Notes: generated from the sequence alone by a model not told the origin. A stretch of DNA of 64,000 bases from CALARM01 sp036746235 (GCA_036746235.1 DAIOEN010000004.1:22400-86399); one strand, 5' to 3'; shown: positions 35,731 to 44,911, counted from the first letter of the stretch. Translations and numbers: made by a program.

Positions 35731-36171
35731 GTAGAAGTAGCAGAAGCTCTTTATAAAAATTTAAGTGTAAATATTAACTGGATTTTATCAGGGGAAGGGA
35801 ACAGGTTTACTGAAGAAAAAAACCATGTTATATCGGCTTCCACGGAAGAAGATGAACTTGTTCCCGAACTTAAAGAAATAGTCTATGATCTTAAAGGGAC
35901 TACAGATAAAATCATAGAGCTGAATAAAAAATTTACTGCAAGAGAAGATAAAGTCATATACAGAATATCCTCTGACAGAGAAAAGAAAAAAAAATATCCT
36001 CTTACCGGCACTTCATCTCAGGAAAAGGACATGGAAAAAGAAGTCTTAAAAAATACTGTTTCATATCTTCAGGAAAAAGTTGAAGAACAGGATATAAGGA
36101 TTAAAAAGCTGGAAAGAGATCTCAGGGAATATATAGGAAAAGCTCAGACTATTACTGAATTCCATCACTGA
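35731..36171 (+). pseudogene. fragment of a phage CI-type repressor-like protein with coiled coil
   Basis: A plus-strand frame without start signal encodes VEVAEALYKNLSVNINWIL followed by SGEG, which resembles the end of the helix-turn-helix domain in bacteriophage CI-like repressors. A charged linker and a coiled coil follow (LQEKVEEQDIRIKKLERDLR), ending TGA at 36169-36171. The first helices are missing, so the 5' part was lost at the junction with the Rpn fragment. Confidence 0.6.
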
Positions 36172-36236
36172 ATACCTCATCGTGAATTTAATTTTAAATT
36201 TCTGTTCTATGGCAATAATCAGGTAAATCCTGTTCT

Positions 36237-36647
36237 TTACCTTATAAATCTTACTTTTGCCATATCTCTTTTTACAATCTCTTCAAATTCATGATGATCT
36301 GATGTGATTATTTCTCCATCAAGTCTACAGGCAAGAGATATACAGAAACAGTCAGCCAATGATATTCTTCCTTTTATCTTATAACGACCTGTTTGTTTCC
36401 AAAAATCTGTCTCCATATCTTCTCTTACAGTAATTCCCATTAAAAGAAGCCCATCAATAACTGATTGAGCAAGATTTTCATCTCCTGCCCTGAGAAACTC
36501 GTAAAACACCTCACACAGGTTAACTGCATGGATAAAGCATTTATTCTTACTATCAATCAACAATAACTCTACAATATCTGCCCCTGGTTCATTATTTAAA
36601 AAAGCAATTAAAGCACAGGCATCAAAAATTATATTAACTTTTTTCAT
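36237..36647 (-). CDS. PIN-domain toxin (VapC-like ribonuclease)
   Basis: 136 residues. Acidic PIN residues are visible in IIFDACALIAFLNNEPGADI (D9), LCEVFYEFLRA (E about 46), SLADCFCISLACRL (D about 98) and ITSDHHEFE (D about 116). Such proteins are Mg-dependent RNases that cut specific tRNAs, rRNA or mRNAs. The ATG overlaps the antitoxin stop (ATGA), so it is co-translated with the upstream gene. It sits in the scar zone between the glycan block and the acyl-CoA synthetase. Confidence 0.9.
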   Translation of the reverse strand: MKKVNIIFDACALIAFLNNEPGADIVELLLIDSKNKCFIHAVNLCEVFYEFLRAGDENLAQSVIDGLLLMGITVREDMETDFWKQTGRYKIKGRISLADCFCISLACRLDGEIITSDHHEFEEIVKRDMAKVRFIR

Positions 36648-36955
36648 TTCCTCTCTTCCATTTCAATATCGTCCAGTTTCCTTTTAATAAAATCCCCTGT
36701 TGAAACACCGGTGTAAGCATATTTGCCTTTCATTGATTTTATATGTCTTATCCTTTCTTCTTCATCAGTAAATTGGTTATGAGAATATTCTTTAATCATT
36801 TCCGATACATCTTTATAGTTAAACTTCAGTCGTTTGCCTGTGCGGTATGTTTTTAATTTTCCCCCTTCTATCCATCTATGGAGAGTGCTTTTGCTTATCC
36901 TGAGCAATTTTATAACTTCTGCAGATGTTAAAAATTCTGACTTAATTGTATCCAT
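36644..36955 (-). CDS. helix-turn-helix (excisionase/MerR-like) antitoxin
   Basis: 103 residues. FLTSAEVIKLLRISKSTLHRW (helix-turn-helix, about 8-28) and KTYRTGKRLKFNYKDV (wing, about 34-49) match the HTH_17/excisionase-type DNA-binding domain. The C-terminal half (MKGKYAYTGVSTGDFIKRKL) probably binds the PIN toxin. It is the first gene of a two-gene operon and likely represses its own promoter through the CATATG sites upstream. AAGGTGG precedes the ATG. Confidence 0.88.
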   Translation of the reverse strand: MDTIKSEFLTSAEVIKLLRISKSTLHRWIEGGKLKTYRTGKRLKFNYKDVSEMIKEYSHNQFTDEEERIRHIKSMKGKYAYTGVSTGDFIKRKLDDIEMEERK

Positions 36956-36976
36956 TTATACCACCTTCTTGCTTTT

Positions 36977-37006
36977 ATATTATCATATGTATTCATATGT
37001 TGTCAA
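36977..37006 (-). promoter_or_regulatory. toxin-antitoxin promoter with embedded operator
   Basis: On the minus strand: TTGACA (37006-37001), an 18-base spacer and TAATAT (36982-36977). The spacer holds two CATATG palindromes (36984-36989 and 36994-36999) ten bases apart, one helical turn. This is a plausible operator for the HTH antitoxin, which would block RNA polymerase directly. Confidence 0.7.
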
Positions 37007-37123
37007 ATATTTAAAACATACTGCAAATCAACTGAATCATTTCTAAACACATTTCCCCTGCCGGCAGTTATCTCAACACATTACGAATTAAGGGTTTATT
37101 AATTAATTCAGGTTTTATTCCAC

Positions 37124-38755
37124 TCACCATTCTTCCATCGTAGAAACATCCCCTGCATCTATTCCCATATAGGTGGCCTTAAGAACCCTTCTCATAATCT
37201 TTCCGCTCTTATTTTTCGGTATATTATCGGTAAAAACCACTTCCTTCGGTGTGGCCACAGTAGATAATTTATTCGAAAGATAAAGACGAATCTTAAGCTT
37301 TAATTCCTCCGGCTCAAAAATCTCTCCTTTAGTTTTAACAAAAACCACGATAGCTTCAAACAATATATCGTCAGGCACAGCCACTGCAGCAGACTCAGAC
37401 ACTTCAGGCAGTTCAAGGAGTGCACTTTCTATCTCAAAGGGTGAGATAAGATGGCCTGCAGTATTTATCACATCATCACTTCTTCCCAGGAACCAGAAAT
37501 ATCCCTCTTCATCCATTCTGGCTTCATCTCCTGTGAAATAGCAAGAATTTTTGAACTTATTTCCATATACGTCAGGATTATTCAGGTAAGCGGTAAACAT
37601 GGAAGGCCAGTCGGGTTTGAGACAGAGATAGCCGGGAGAATTGACTGTTTCTTCGGAGAAATTTTCCATGTTTATTATCTTTGCCGTTATTGTATCTACA
37701 GGCTTTCCCATAGACCCGGCTTTTATCTCCAGTCCCGGCCGGTTTGCTATCATTATGGCCCCTGTTTCAGTCTGAAACCATGTATCATAAATATCTTTAT
37801 TGAGCACCCTTCTTCCCCAGGATAAAATTTCAGGATTAAGTGGTTCTCCTACGGAAAAAATATATTTTAACGAGGAAAGATCAAAAGAACGGTAGAATTC
37901 ATCTTCTCCAGTCATAAGCATTCTTAAAAGTGTGGGGGCAGTATACCAGATTGTAATTTTTTCTTCAGAAAGTATCCTGAAATAGGTTTCACAATCAAAA
38001 GCTCCTTCGAAATGTATCTGAGATACTCCAAGACTCCAGGGGCCTATTATTCCGTATGATGTTCCTGTTACCCATCCCTGGTCAGCAGTGCACCAGTAAG
38101 TTTCATGTTCATTCAGTTGAAGGATTTCGGCAGATGTTTTATTTATCATTTCCACTGCGCCATGGACATGGAGAACACCTTTCGGTTTGCCGGTAGAACC
38201 GGAGGTGTAATGAAGCACTGAAGGGGTGTTACGGGAAGTCTCTTTTACTTCAAAAGAGGAAGAAACCTTTTCCGTAAGACTGGTATAGCTCAGTATTTTT
38301 GAAGAAATATCAGCTTCTTCATCTGTAAGGATGATATATTTCAGATGAGGAAGATGGTGTTCTATTTTCTTTATTTTTCTGTAGAGATTCTTTTTTGTAA
38401 AAACCACAGAAGCTTTTGAGTCAGAAAGCCTGTCAAGAAGTGCTTCTTCTCCGAAGTTTGAGAAAAGTGTTCCTGCTATGGCTTTATATTTTAATATGCC
38501 GGTAAATATAAAGAACTGTTCCGGCACTTTCGGGAGATATGTAAAAATGACATCTCCTTCTTTTATGCCGAGCATATGTAAAATATTGGCTGTTTTATTT
38601 GAGTAAATATGAAGATCTTCAAAGGTAAAATCTTTTCTGCGGAAATCTTTTGTAATGAAATTAAAAGCCCTTTTACGGGACAGACCTTTTTCACACTGAA
38701 GGGTTGAGCATATGTAGCCCGAGTTGTACTGGTTGTTTTCAGTTATGTGATTCAT
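37124..38755 (-). CDS. AMP-forming acyl-CoA synthetase (acetyl/propionyl/medium-chain type)
   Basis: About 543 residues of the ANL superfamily. P-loop LHYTSGSTGKPKGVLHVH (about 194-211), adenylate motif YDTWFQTETG (about 325), YFTGDEARMDEEGYFWFLGR (about 406-425), the hinge DD in SDDVINTAGHLISPFEIE and the catalytic Lys in PKNKSGKIMRRV (about 523). It activates a carboxylate with ATP and transfers it to CoA. ATG 38755 is used; TTG codons at 38761 and 38785 are alternative starts. It could supply acyl groups to the glycan, but a metabolic role is as likely. Confidence 0.9.
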   Translation of the reverse strand: MNHITENNQYNSGYICSTLQCEKGLSRKRAFNFITKDFRRKDFTFEDLHIYSNKTANILHMLGIKEGDVIFTYLPKVPEQFFIFTGILKYKAIAGTLFSNFGEEALLDRLSDSKASVVFTKKNLYRKIKKIEHHLPHLKYIILTDEEADISSKILSYTSLTEKVSSSFEVKETSRNTPSVLHYTSGSTGKPKGVLHVHGAVEMINKTSAEILQLNEHETYWCTADQGWVTGTSYGIIGPWSLGVSQIHFEGAFDCETYFRILSEEKITIWYTAPTLLRMLMTGEDEFYRSFDLSSLKYIFSVGEPLNPEILSWGRRVLNKDIYDTWFQTETGAIMIANRPGLEIKAGSMGKPVDTITAKIINMENFSEETVNSPGYLCLKPDWPSMFTAYLNNPDVYGNKFKNSCYFTGDEARMDEEGYFWFLGRSDDVINTAGHLISPFEIESALLELPEVSESAAVAVPDDILFEAIVVFVKTKGEIFEPEELKLKIRLYLSNKLSTVATPKEVVFTDNIPKNKSGKIMRRVLKATYMGIDAGDVSTMEEW

Positions 38756-38826
38756 AGACAAAATTACTCTTTTTCCCTTTCTCAAATTTTAATCGTAACC
38801 AGTGACAGGAAGACTTTTATATATAA

Positions 38827-38854
38827 TTCAAGTATACAATTCAGAGGATATAAT
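38827..38854 (+). promoter_or_regulatory. probable promoter for gmd-fcl
   Basis: TTCAAG (38827-38832), a 16-base spacer and a perfect TATAAT (38849-38854). The leader to gmd would be about 185 bases and contains only a short frame of doubtful value. Confidence 0.45.
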
Positions 38855-39045
38855 AATATATAAGGGAGTAAGAGTCAATAGGAATGCCGGGGGAATATCT
38901 GAAAAAAATAACCCTGCCAAATTGTTAGAACGGTTATTATCCTCGCGTCACGATATAAATAGTATACAAATAACAGAGGAATTTATAATGAAATGAAGAA
39001 TTTAGAACTTTACTTTAACACCACAGAAACTGGAGGTATTTAACT

Positions 39046-40143
39046 TTGAAAAAAGCCCTTATTACAGGAATAACAGGTCAGGACGGCTCTTACCTTGCAG
39101 AACTTCTTTTATCAAAAGGATATGAAGTTCATGGGATTATAAGAAGAGCTTCCGGCTTCAACACGGGAAGAATAGATCATATCTATAAAGATCTTCACGA
39201 AAAAGATGTCACCATGAAACTTCATTACGGAGACATGACAGATGCAAGTAATTTGAGCAGATTAATTGAAAAATTGTCTCCTGATGAAATATATAATCTT
39301 GCAGCCCAGAGCCATGTAAAAGTTTCTTTCGAACTGCCCGAATATACGGGGAATGTCGATGCCCTGGGAACCCTGAGACTTTTAGATGCAATAAGGGAAG
39401 CAAGGATTGATACAAAAGTATATCAGGCTTCTACAAGTGAACTGTACGGTATGGCTCCTGAAATTCCTCAGACGGAAACAGACAGATTTTATCCCCGCAG
39501 TCCCTATGCATGTGCGAAGCTTTACGGATACTGGATAACAGTGAACTACAGAGAAGCCTATAATATGTATGCCTGTAACGGCATACTCTTCAATCACGAA
39601 TCCCCTCGAAGAGGAGAGAGATTTGTTACAAGGAAGATTACAAGAGCCATAGCAAAAATGAAAGCAGGGAAAGAGGACAGACTGTATCTCGGAAATCTGA
39701 ATGCAAAAAGAGACTGGGGCTACAGCCCTGAATATGTTGAAGCAATGTGGCTTATGTTAAACCAGGATACACCTGATGACTTTGTTATAGCTACAGGAGA
39801 AACTCATACTATAAGAGAATTCTTACAGGAAGCTTTCACCTATGCAGGTTATGATATAACATGGGAAGGTGAAGGGATTGACGAAAAGATTCTGGATAAG
39901 AAAAGCGGAAAAATTCTTATGGAAATAGATCCTGCATATTTCCGTGCCACAGAAACGGAAATTCTTATCGGTGATTACAGTAAGGCTAAAAAGAAAATGG
40001 GATGGGAACCGAAGGTAAAATTTAAAGAGCTTGTAAGAATAATGCTCGATGCCGATATGAGAAAAAGGGGAATTACCCCTCCCGGAGACGGAGACAGGAT
40101 AATAAAAGAAAAATTTGCAGTGAAATGGTGGGGTGAAGACTGA
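39046..40143 (+). CDS. gmd: GDP-mannose 4,6-dehydratase
   Basis: 365 residues, the family's usual length. ALITGITGQDGSYLAELLLS (NADP-binding, about 4-23), IIRRASGFNTGRIDHIY, LAAQSHVKVSFELPEYTGNV, and the catalytic YACAKLYGY (YxxxK, about 154) match Gmd. NHESPRRGERFVTRKITRAI (about 184-203) is the typical tetramer/substrate region. It converts GDP-D-mannose to GDP-4-keto-6-deoxymannose. TTG is the start, with GGAGG at about 39031. The TGA overlaps the ATG of fcl, so the pair is translationally coupled. Confidence 0.97.
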   Translation: MKKALITGITGQDGSYLAELLLSKGYEVHGIIRRASGFNTGRIDHIYKDLHEKDVTMKLHYGDMTDASNLSRLIEKLSPDEIYNLAAQSHVKVSFELPEYTGNVDALGTLRLLDAIREARIDTKVYQASTSELYGMAPEIPQTETDRFYPRSPYACAKLYGYWITVNYREAYNMYACNGILFNHESPRRGERFVTRKITRAIAKMKAGKEDRLYLGNLNAKRDWGYSPEYVEAMWLMLNQDTPDDFVIATGETHTIREFLQEAFTYAGYDITWEGEGIDEKILDKKSGKILMEIDPAYFRATETEILIGDYSKAKKKMGWEPKVKFKELVRIMLDADMRKRGITPPGDGDRIIKEKFAVKWWGED

Positions 40144-41084
40144 TGGAATTCTGGAAAGATAAAAAAATTCTCCTTACGGGAGGCCACGGGTTTCTCGGGT
40201 CTTTTATACATGAGAAATTACTTGAAAGAGGTGTAAAGGAAGAAGATATAAAAGTACCTGATGTAAAAGACTGTGATCTAAGGATTATGGATAATTGCGT
40301 AAAATCGGTTAAAGATATGGATATTGTTATACATCTGGCGGCATCGGTAGGAGGTATAGGGTTTAACAAGAAATATCCCGGCACGCTTTTCTATGATAAT
40401 GCCATAATGGGCATTCAACTTATAGAAGCGGCAAGAATTGAAGGAGTAAAGAAATTTGTTACCCTGGGAACAATCTGTGCATATCCGAAATTCACACCTG
40501 TGCCTTTCAAAGAGGAGAATCTCTGGCACGGATACCCGGAGGAAACAAATGCGCCTTACGGAGTGGCAAAGAAGATGCTTCTCGTTCAATGCCAGTCCTA
40601 CAGGGATCAGTACGGATTTAACGGCATATATCTTCTCCCTGTTAATCTATACGGTCCCAGAGATAATTTCCATCTGGAACACTCTCATGTAATACCGGCT
40701 CTAATAAGAAAAATGGTTGACGCAAAGAAAAGAGGAGACAGAGAGGTTACAGTATGGGGCACAGGAGAGGTATCAAGAGAATTTCTCTATGTGGAAGATG
40801 CGGCAGAAGGAATATTACTTGCTGCTGAGAAATATAATAAAAGTGATCCTGTAAATCTCGGAGTAGGGAAAGAAATAAAGATAAAGGATCTTGTAGAATT
40901 GATAGTAGAGCTTACAGGCTATAAAGGGCAGATCATCTGGGACAAATCGAAACCGGACGGCCAGCCCAGAAGAAGCCTTGATGTAAAAAGAGCACAGGAA
41001 GAATTCGGTTTTGTGGCAAAAAAAGATTTCAGAGAAGGACTCAGGGAAACGATTAAATGGTATGAAGGGAATTGTGAAAAGTGA
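40143..41084 (+). CDS. fcl: GDP-L-fucose synthase
   Basis: 313 residues. ILLTGGHGFLGSFIHEKL (NADPH-binding, about 10-27), HLAASVGGIGFNKKYPG (about 65-81) and the catalytic YGVAKKMLLVQCQSYR (YxxxK, about 140) are diagnostic for the bifunctional epimerase-reductase (Fcl/WcaG). LYGPRDNFHLEHSHVIPALI is the GDP-sugar-binding region. It finishes GDP-L-fucose synthesis from the Gmd product. Fucose is therefore a likely component of the glycan. A colanic-acid-like role is not implied. Confidence 0.97.
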   Translation: MEFWKDKKILLTGGHGFLGSFIHEKLLERGVKEEDIKVPDVKDCDLRIMDNCVKSVKDMDIVIHLAASVGGIGFNKKYPGTLFYDNAIMGIQLIEAARIEGVKKFVTLGTICAYPKFTPVPFKEENLWHGYPEETNAPYGVAKKMLLVQCQSYRDQYGFNGIYLLPVNLYGPRDNFHLEHSHVIPALIRKMVDAKKRGDREVTVWGTGEVSREFLYVEDAAEGILLAAEKYNKSDPVNLGVGKEIKIKDLVELIVELTGYKGQIIWDKSKPDGQPRRSLDVKRAQEEFGFVAKKDFREGLRETIKWYEGNCEK

Positions 41085-41091
41085 AACATAC

Positions 41092-41147
41092 ATCACCTAT
41101 CACGTATCACGCATCACCCGTCACGCCTTACGCGTCACCCGTCACGA
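41092..41147. repeat. heptamer tandem repeat (TCACCCG/TCACGCG type)
   Basis: About eight degenerate 7-base units in the CACGCGT orientation fill the space between fcl and the permease gene. They stay open in one frame and would add a repetitive artificial N-terminus to the permease if an earlier start were used. Confidence 0.85.
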
Positions 41148-41164
41148 TTTCAAAGGAGGAACCA

Positions 41165-42019
41165 ATGACTGCAGCACTGGCAGAAGATAAGAAAAAAACA
41201 GAATTTACAATAGTCATAGAAGCAGGTCGTACTGAAAAGGAATACTGGAAAGATCTATGGCGTTACAGAGAATTATTTTATTTCCTTGCATGGAGAGATA
41301 TTCTCGTAAGATATAAACAGACTGCCATAGGCGTGGCATGGAGCCTTATAAGGCCGCTCCTTACCATGATGGTCTTTACGGTAATCTTCGGGAAACTGGC
41401 AAAATTACCGTCCGAAGGTGTTCCCTATGCCATACTGGTTTTTGCAGCCATGCTTCCATGGCAGTTTTTCTCAAATGCCCTGTCTGAAGCAAGTAACAGC
41501 CTTATTACAAATTCAAACCTCATATCAAAGGTCTATTTTCCCAGACTTGTTATTCCTACCAGTTCCGTCATAGTAAGTTTTGTTGATTTCCTTATATCTT
41601 TTGCCATTTTACTTGTCATAATGGTCTGGTACAGATTTGTTCCCGACTGGAAGATAATCACTCTTCCGTTGTTCATAATCCTTGCCTTCGGCGCAGCTAT
41701 GGGCGCCGGTCTCTGGATTGCCACTTTCAATGTAAAATACAGAGATTTTCGATATATAGTGCCATTTATAGTTCAGTTCGGACTATATATATCACCTGTA
41801 GGGTTCAGCAGTTCCATAGTGCCTGAAAAATGGAGGCTTATTTATTCACTCAACCCTATGGTAGGTGTAATAGACGGTTTCCGGTGGGCCATTCTCGGAA
41901 GAGGTGTGGAAATCTACTGGCCGGGATTTATCGTTTCCGTTTCTCTTGTTCTGATACTCCTCTGGAGCGGAATCTGGTATTTTCGGAAAACTGAAAAAGT
42001 CTTTGCAGATGTGATTTAA
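41165..42019 (+). CDS. ABC-2 type polysaccharide/polyol-phosphate export permease (Wzm-like)
   Basis: 284 residues with about six TM helices. ELFYFLAWRDILVRYKQTAI (about 35-54) and GVAWSLIRPLLTMMVFTVIF (about 55-74) are the conserved entrance of O-antigen/teichoic-acid ABC permeases (Wzm, TagG, RfbA type). Strong ribosome site AAAGGAGGAACC precedes ATG 41165. Such permeases need an ATPase partner (Wzt/TagH), which is not present in this window; the neighbour downstream is a metalloprotease. Either the ATPase is elsewhere or the gene pair has been broken. Confidence 0.92.
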   Translation: MTAALAEDKKKTEFTIVIEAGRTEKEYWKDLWRYRELFYFLAWRDILVRYKQTAIGVAWSLIRPLLTMMVFTVIFGKLAKLPSEGVPYAILVFAAMLPWQFFSNALSEASNSLITNSNLISKVYFPRLVIPTSSVIVSFVDFLISFAILLVIMVWYRFVPDWKIITLPLFIILAFGAAMGAGLWIATFNVKYRDFRYIVPFIVQFGLYISPVGFSSSIVPEKWRLIYSLNPMVGVIDGFRWAILGRGVEIYWPGFIVSVSLVLILLWSGIWYFRKTEKVFADVI

Positions 42020-42032
42020 AGGTGTTTATAAT

Positions 42033-43073
42033 ATGAATGCAAAAGAACAGTGGCTGAGAGGCCCTAAAGCAAAACAGACCGCCCATACCGGCTGGCGTGA
42101 GACAGAGGAAATGCTGAAAAGACAGAAACTCAAAGCTTCTGCTCCGGCAGATACGGGAGAAATGTCTCAAATAGAAAACACGAAACCTCAGATCTCAGGT
42201 AATTTACCGGCACAGCCTTTTATTCCCGATGAGGAATTCAGCTACCGGAAACCGGACGGGTCAAAACTGTTCCTTCCTCCATTAAAAAAAGGAAACATTT
42301 CTCACAGTCTCGACCTGGATATTGATATTATACCGCAGGATTATCAGGAAAAAGCAATCTTTCAGTCATTCCTATCAAAAGTCCCTTCTGAAGAAGAAGA
42401 AAGTTCTTTTGAATATTATGAGACACTGGAAGAAGAGGAAGAAGAATTCACAGAACAGGAAGAACCTGTAAAAGAAGAAACACCTCAAAAAGGTGCAAGA
42501 TATTATCTGGAAAAAATGGTATCCTATTCCCCGTCTGATCACCTTACGGAACTTATGTTCAGAGAGCTAGAATCTCTGGGCGAAGTGCTCATACGTGAAT
42601 GCCAGGAATTCGGCATAGGACTGATTATATTCGAAAAATACCGGAACCTGACGGAAATAAAAATAAATGACGTCCATCCCTTTCCTCCGGGAACAAAGGT
42701 AAGAGACGGAAGAGGATGGGAAGTGGTAAGAGGAGCCTATAATCCGCAGCATAGAATGATGTTTATGGCAGAAGAACTCATAACAGGCATACCGGGAGGC
42801 GTTACCATACATGAATTCGGTCATGCCTATGACCATGCATGGATGGCTACCAATGATATGCAGTTTCCCTTCTCTGTATTTCTATGGAATCAATTCTATC
42901 ACGAAGGCATGTTTATAAGTGAATATGCTTCCACACAGCCGAAGGAATATTTTGCAGAATCCCTGGAAGCATATTTTAATCCGAAGAAAAAAGATATACT
43001 GAAACAATGTGATCCCAGGATGTACGGCTTTATAAAAAATATTATAGCAGGTGTTCATAAGAAGAAAAAATAG
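42033..43073 (+). CDS. anthrax lethal-factor-like (ATLF-type) zinc metalloprotease
   Basis: 346 residues. The zinc site is HEFGHAYDHA (H260, E261, H264) with the third ligand probably E309 in KEYFAESLEAYF. The spacing and the YFAE motif resemble the ATLF/Pro-Pro endopeptidase group. No signal peptide is seen. The N-terminal half (about 1-150) is low complexity, with an acidic stretch (EEEEEFTEQEEPVKEE, about 131-146), and looks disordered. It starts 14 bases after the permease and may be translated with it. Role unknown: processing of a cell-surface protein, or an exported effector, are both possible. Confident for the fold, not for the substrate. Confidence 0.78.
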   Translation: MNAKEQWLRGPKAKQTAHTGWRETEEMLKRQKLKASAPADTGEMSQIENTKPQISGNLPAQPFIPDEEFSYRKPDGSKLFLPPLKKGNISHSLDLDIDIIPQDYQEKAIFQSFLSKVPSEEEESSFEYYETLEEEEEEFTEQEEPVKEETPQKGARYYLEKMVSYSPSDHLTELMFRELESLGEVLIRECQEFGIGLIIFEKYRNLTEIKINDVHPFPPGTKVRDGRGWEVVRGAYNPQHRMMFMAEELITGIPGGVTIHEFGHAYDHAWMATNDMQFPFSVFLWNQFYHEGMFISEYASTQPKEYFAESLEAYFNPKKKDILKQCDPRMYGFIKNIIAGVHKKKK

Positions 43074-43177
43074 TAAAATGTCTGAACTCGGATGTGTCGG
43101 ATTTTTCGGATGTATCGGATAAAGATTACCCCTGGTTTAAAGCAAAATCCGAAATATCCGAATTACCAGATCACACA

Positions 43178-44722
43178 TCACAATACCATACATGGACATT
43201 TCTCAAGAACATGCTTTTCCCTGAGTATCCTCTTCAGAACTTTCCCTGTATAGCTTCTGGGAAGGCTTTCCATAAAGGTAACTTCCCTGGGGACTTTAAA
43301 CTTTGCCAGTTTCTGTCTGCAGAAAGAAATAAGTTCCTTTTCCGTTACATATTTTCCTGCTTTCAGTACAATAAAGGCATGAACAACTTCACCGCGAAGA
43401 TAATCGGGTTTACTCGTAACTGCAACTTCTGACACGGAAGGGTGTTTCAACAGAAGGTCTTCCACTTCCCTGGGGTAAACATTCATTCCTCCTGTGATGA
43501 TAAGATCTTTTTTTCTGTCAACTATATAAAAATATCCGTCTCTGTCCCTTTTCCCGAGATCACCTGTATAGAACCATCCGTCTCTTATGGATTCCTCTGT
43601 TGCTTTTATATCATTCAGATAACCTTTCATGACTATAGGGCCGCGAACTATAATTTCACCTGTTATTTCATCAGGAATTTCCATACCATGTTCATCTACT
43701 ATTTTCATCTCCACTCCCACAAGAGGTAAACCAATAGAACCTATCTTCCTTTCCCCGCGCAGAGGATTTACAGATGTTACAGGCGAACATTCCGTCGGGC
43801 CGTCTCCTTCTATTATGACACAGCCGAAGAAATCTTCAAAATCTATCTGAACCTGTTCCGGCATGGGAGCACCGCCTGAAACACATACGGAAAGACTCTT
43901 AAATCTATCCCTGTCAAGGTTTCTTCCGTAATAAAGAAGAGCACTGTAAATAGCAGGAACTGCCATGAACACTGTTACTTTATGTTCTTCAATAGCCTGT
44001 AATGTAAGTTGAGGAACAAATTTTTCCATAAGGACAAGTTTTGAACCGGATAGAAGACCTAAAACCATACATGCAGTCATAGCAAAAGAATGGAAAAGAG
44101 GTATTACTATAAGGAAACAATCCTCTACTCCCAGAACAACCACTTCATTTGTTGCTTTTGCATCATAGTAAATATTATTATGAGTTAACATGGCACCTTT
44201 AAGCCTGCCAGTAGTGCCTGACGTATAAAGCACTGCAGCTATATCATCATCTGATACGGGATAAAGAACCGGTTCTGATGAATTTTCCCTGATAAGGGAT
44301 TCATAGGATATTATTTCTTCCCTTTTATTTTCAGCACCGAAAACTATTATATTCTTCAGTCCCGGCAACTTATCTTTTATTTCCAGTAACGAAGGAAGAA
44401 AAGGGGAAGCTATGATGATAGAAGAAACTCCTGAGTGTTCAAGAACAAAGAGAAGTTCCTCATTCTTGAAAAGAAAATTAACAGGTACAATTGTACCGCC
44501 GCATTTTAAGACAGAAAAAAAACCTGTAACAAATTCAGGCATATTCGGACATACAAGAGCTACATGTTCTCCATATCCCACACCGAGAGACATAAGCCCT
44601 CTGGCAAGTCTGTTTGTTAATTCTTCGAGTTCCCCGTACGAAATACGTCTGTCTTTATATATTAAAGCTATAGCTTCCGGTATATTCTGGCTGTGTTCTG
44701 TTATAATTCTGGCAAGATTCAT
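43178..44722 (-). CDS. long-chain acyl-CoA synthetase-like AMP ligase
   Basis: 514 residues of the ANL superfamily. P-loop VLYTSGTTGRLKGAMLTHNN (about 165-184), adenylate motif IIEGDGPTECSPVT (about 294), YTGDLGKRDRDGYFYIVDRK (about 387-406), hinge KKDLIITGGMNVYPREVE and the catalytic Lys in PRSYTGKVLKRIL (about 496). It activates a fatty or aryl acid as acyl-AMP and usually passes it to CoA. It is a different subgroup from the enzyme at 37124. The final residues (KCPCMVL) are Cys-rich, which is odd. Monocistronic, convergent with the metalloprotease gene. Confidence 0.9.
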   Translation of the reverse strand: MNLARIITEHSQNIPEAIALIYKDRRISYGELEELTNRLARGLMSLGVGYGEHVALVCPNMPEFVTGFFSVLKCGGTIVPVNFLFKNEELLFVLEHSGVSSIIIASPFLPSLLEIKDKLPGLKNIIVFGAENKREEIISYESLIRENSSEPVLYPVSDDDIAAVLYTSGTTGRLKGAMLTHNNIYYDAKATNEVVVLGVEDCFLIVIPLFHSFAMTACMVLGLLSGSKLVLMEKFVPQLTLQAIEEHKVTVFMAVPAIYSALLYYGRNLDRDRFKSLSVCVSGGAPMPEQVQIDFEDFFGCVIIEGDGPTECSPVTSVNPLRGERKIGSIGLPLVGVEMKIVDEHGMEIPDEITGEIIVRGPIVMKGYLNDIKATEESIRDGWFYTGDLGKRDRDGYFYIVDRKKDLIITGGMNVYPREVEDLLLKHPSVSEVAVTSKPDYLRGEVVHAFIVLKAGKYVTEKELISFCRQKLAKFKVPREVTFMESLPRSYTGKVLKRILREKHVLEKCPCMVL

Positions 44723-44742
44723 TTAATTACCCCCCTATTACT

Positions 44743-44796
44743 GGTCGTGATGCGTTATGCACGGGTATAATCCCGTTACGCCGTTACGAGTCACGG
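44743..44796. repeat. heptamer repeat region (degenerate)
   Basis: TCGTGATGCGTTATG and CCGTTACGCCGTTACGAG-type units (7-base period) lie in the divergent gap between the acyl-CoA synthetase and the sensor kinase. No separate gene. Confidence 0.75.
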
Positions 44797-44911
44797 ATGA
44801 AATTTATTCTATTAAAAAAATAAAAGTCCTTCCTTATAGATTATCTTTAACAGGATTTAATTAGTCAATATAGAAATATACAATGAAGGTTAATTCATTT
44901 AAGAGGTACAT

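Noticed and set aside
38802..38996. Plus-strand frame of 64 codons upstream of gmd
   Set aside because: It overlaps the -10 region, has no ribosome site and no recognisable family pattern; more likely leader or remnant sequence.
41081..41164. Extended N-terminus for the ABC permease
   Set aside because: The extra residues are translated heptamer repeats; a strong AAAGGAGG site fits ATG 41165.
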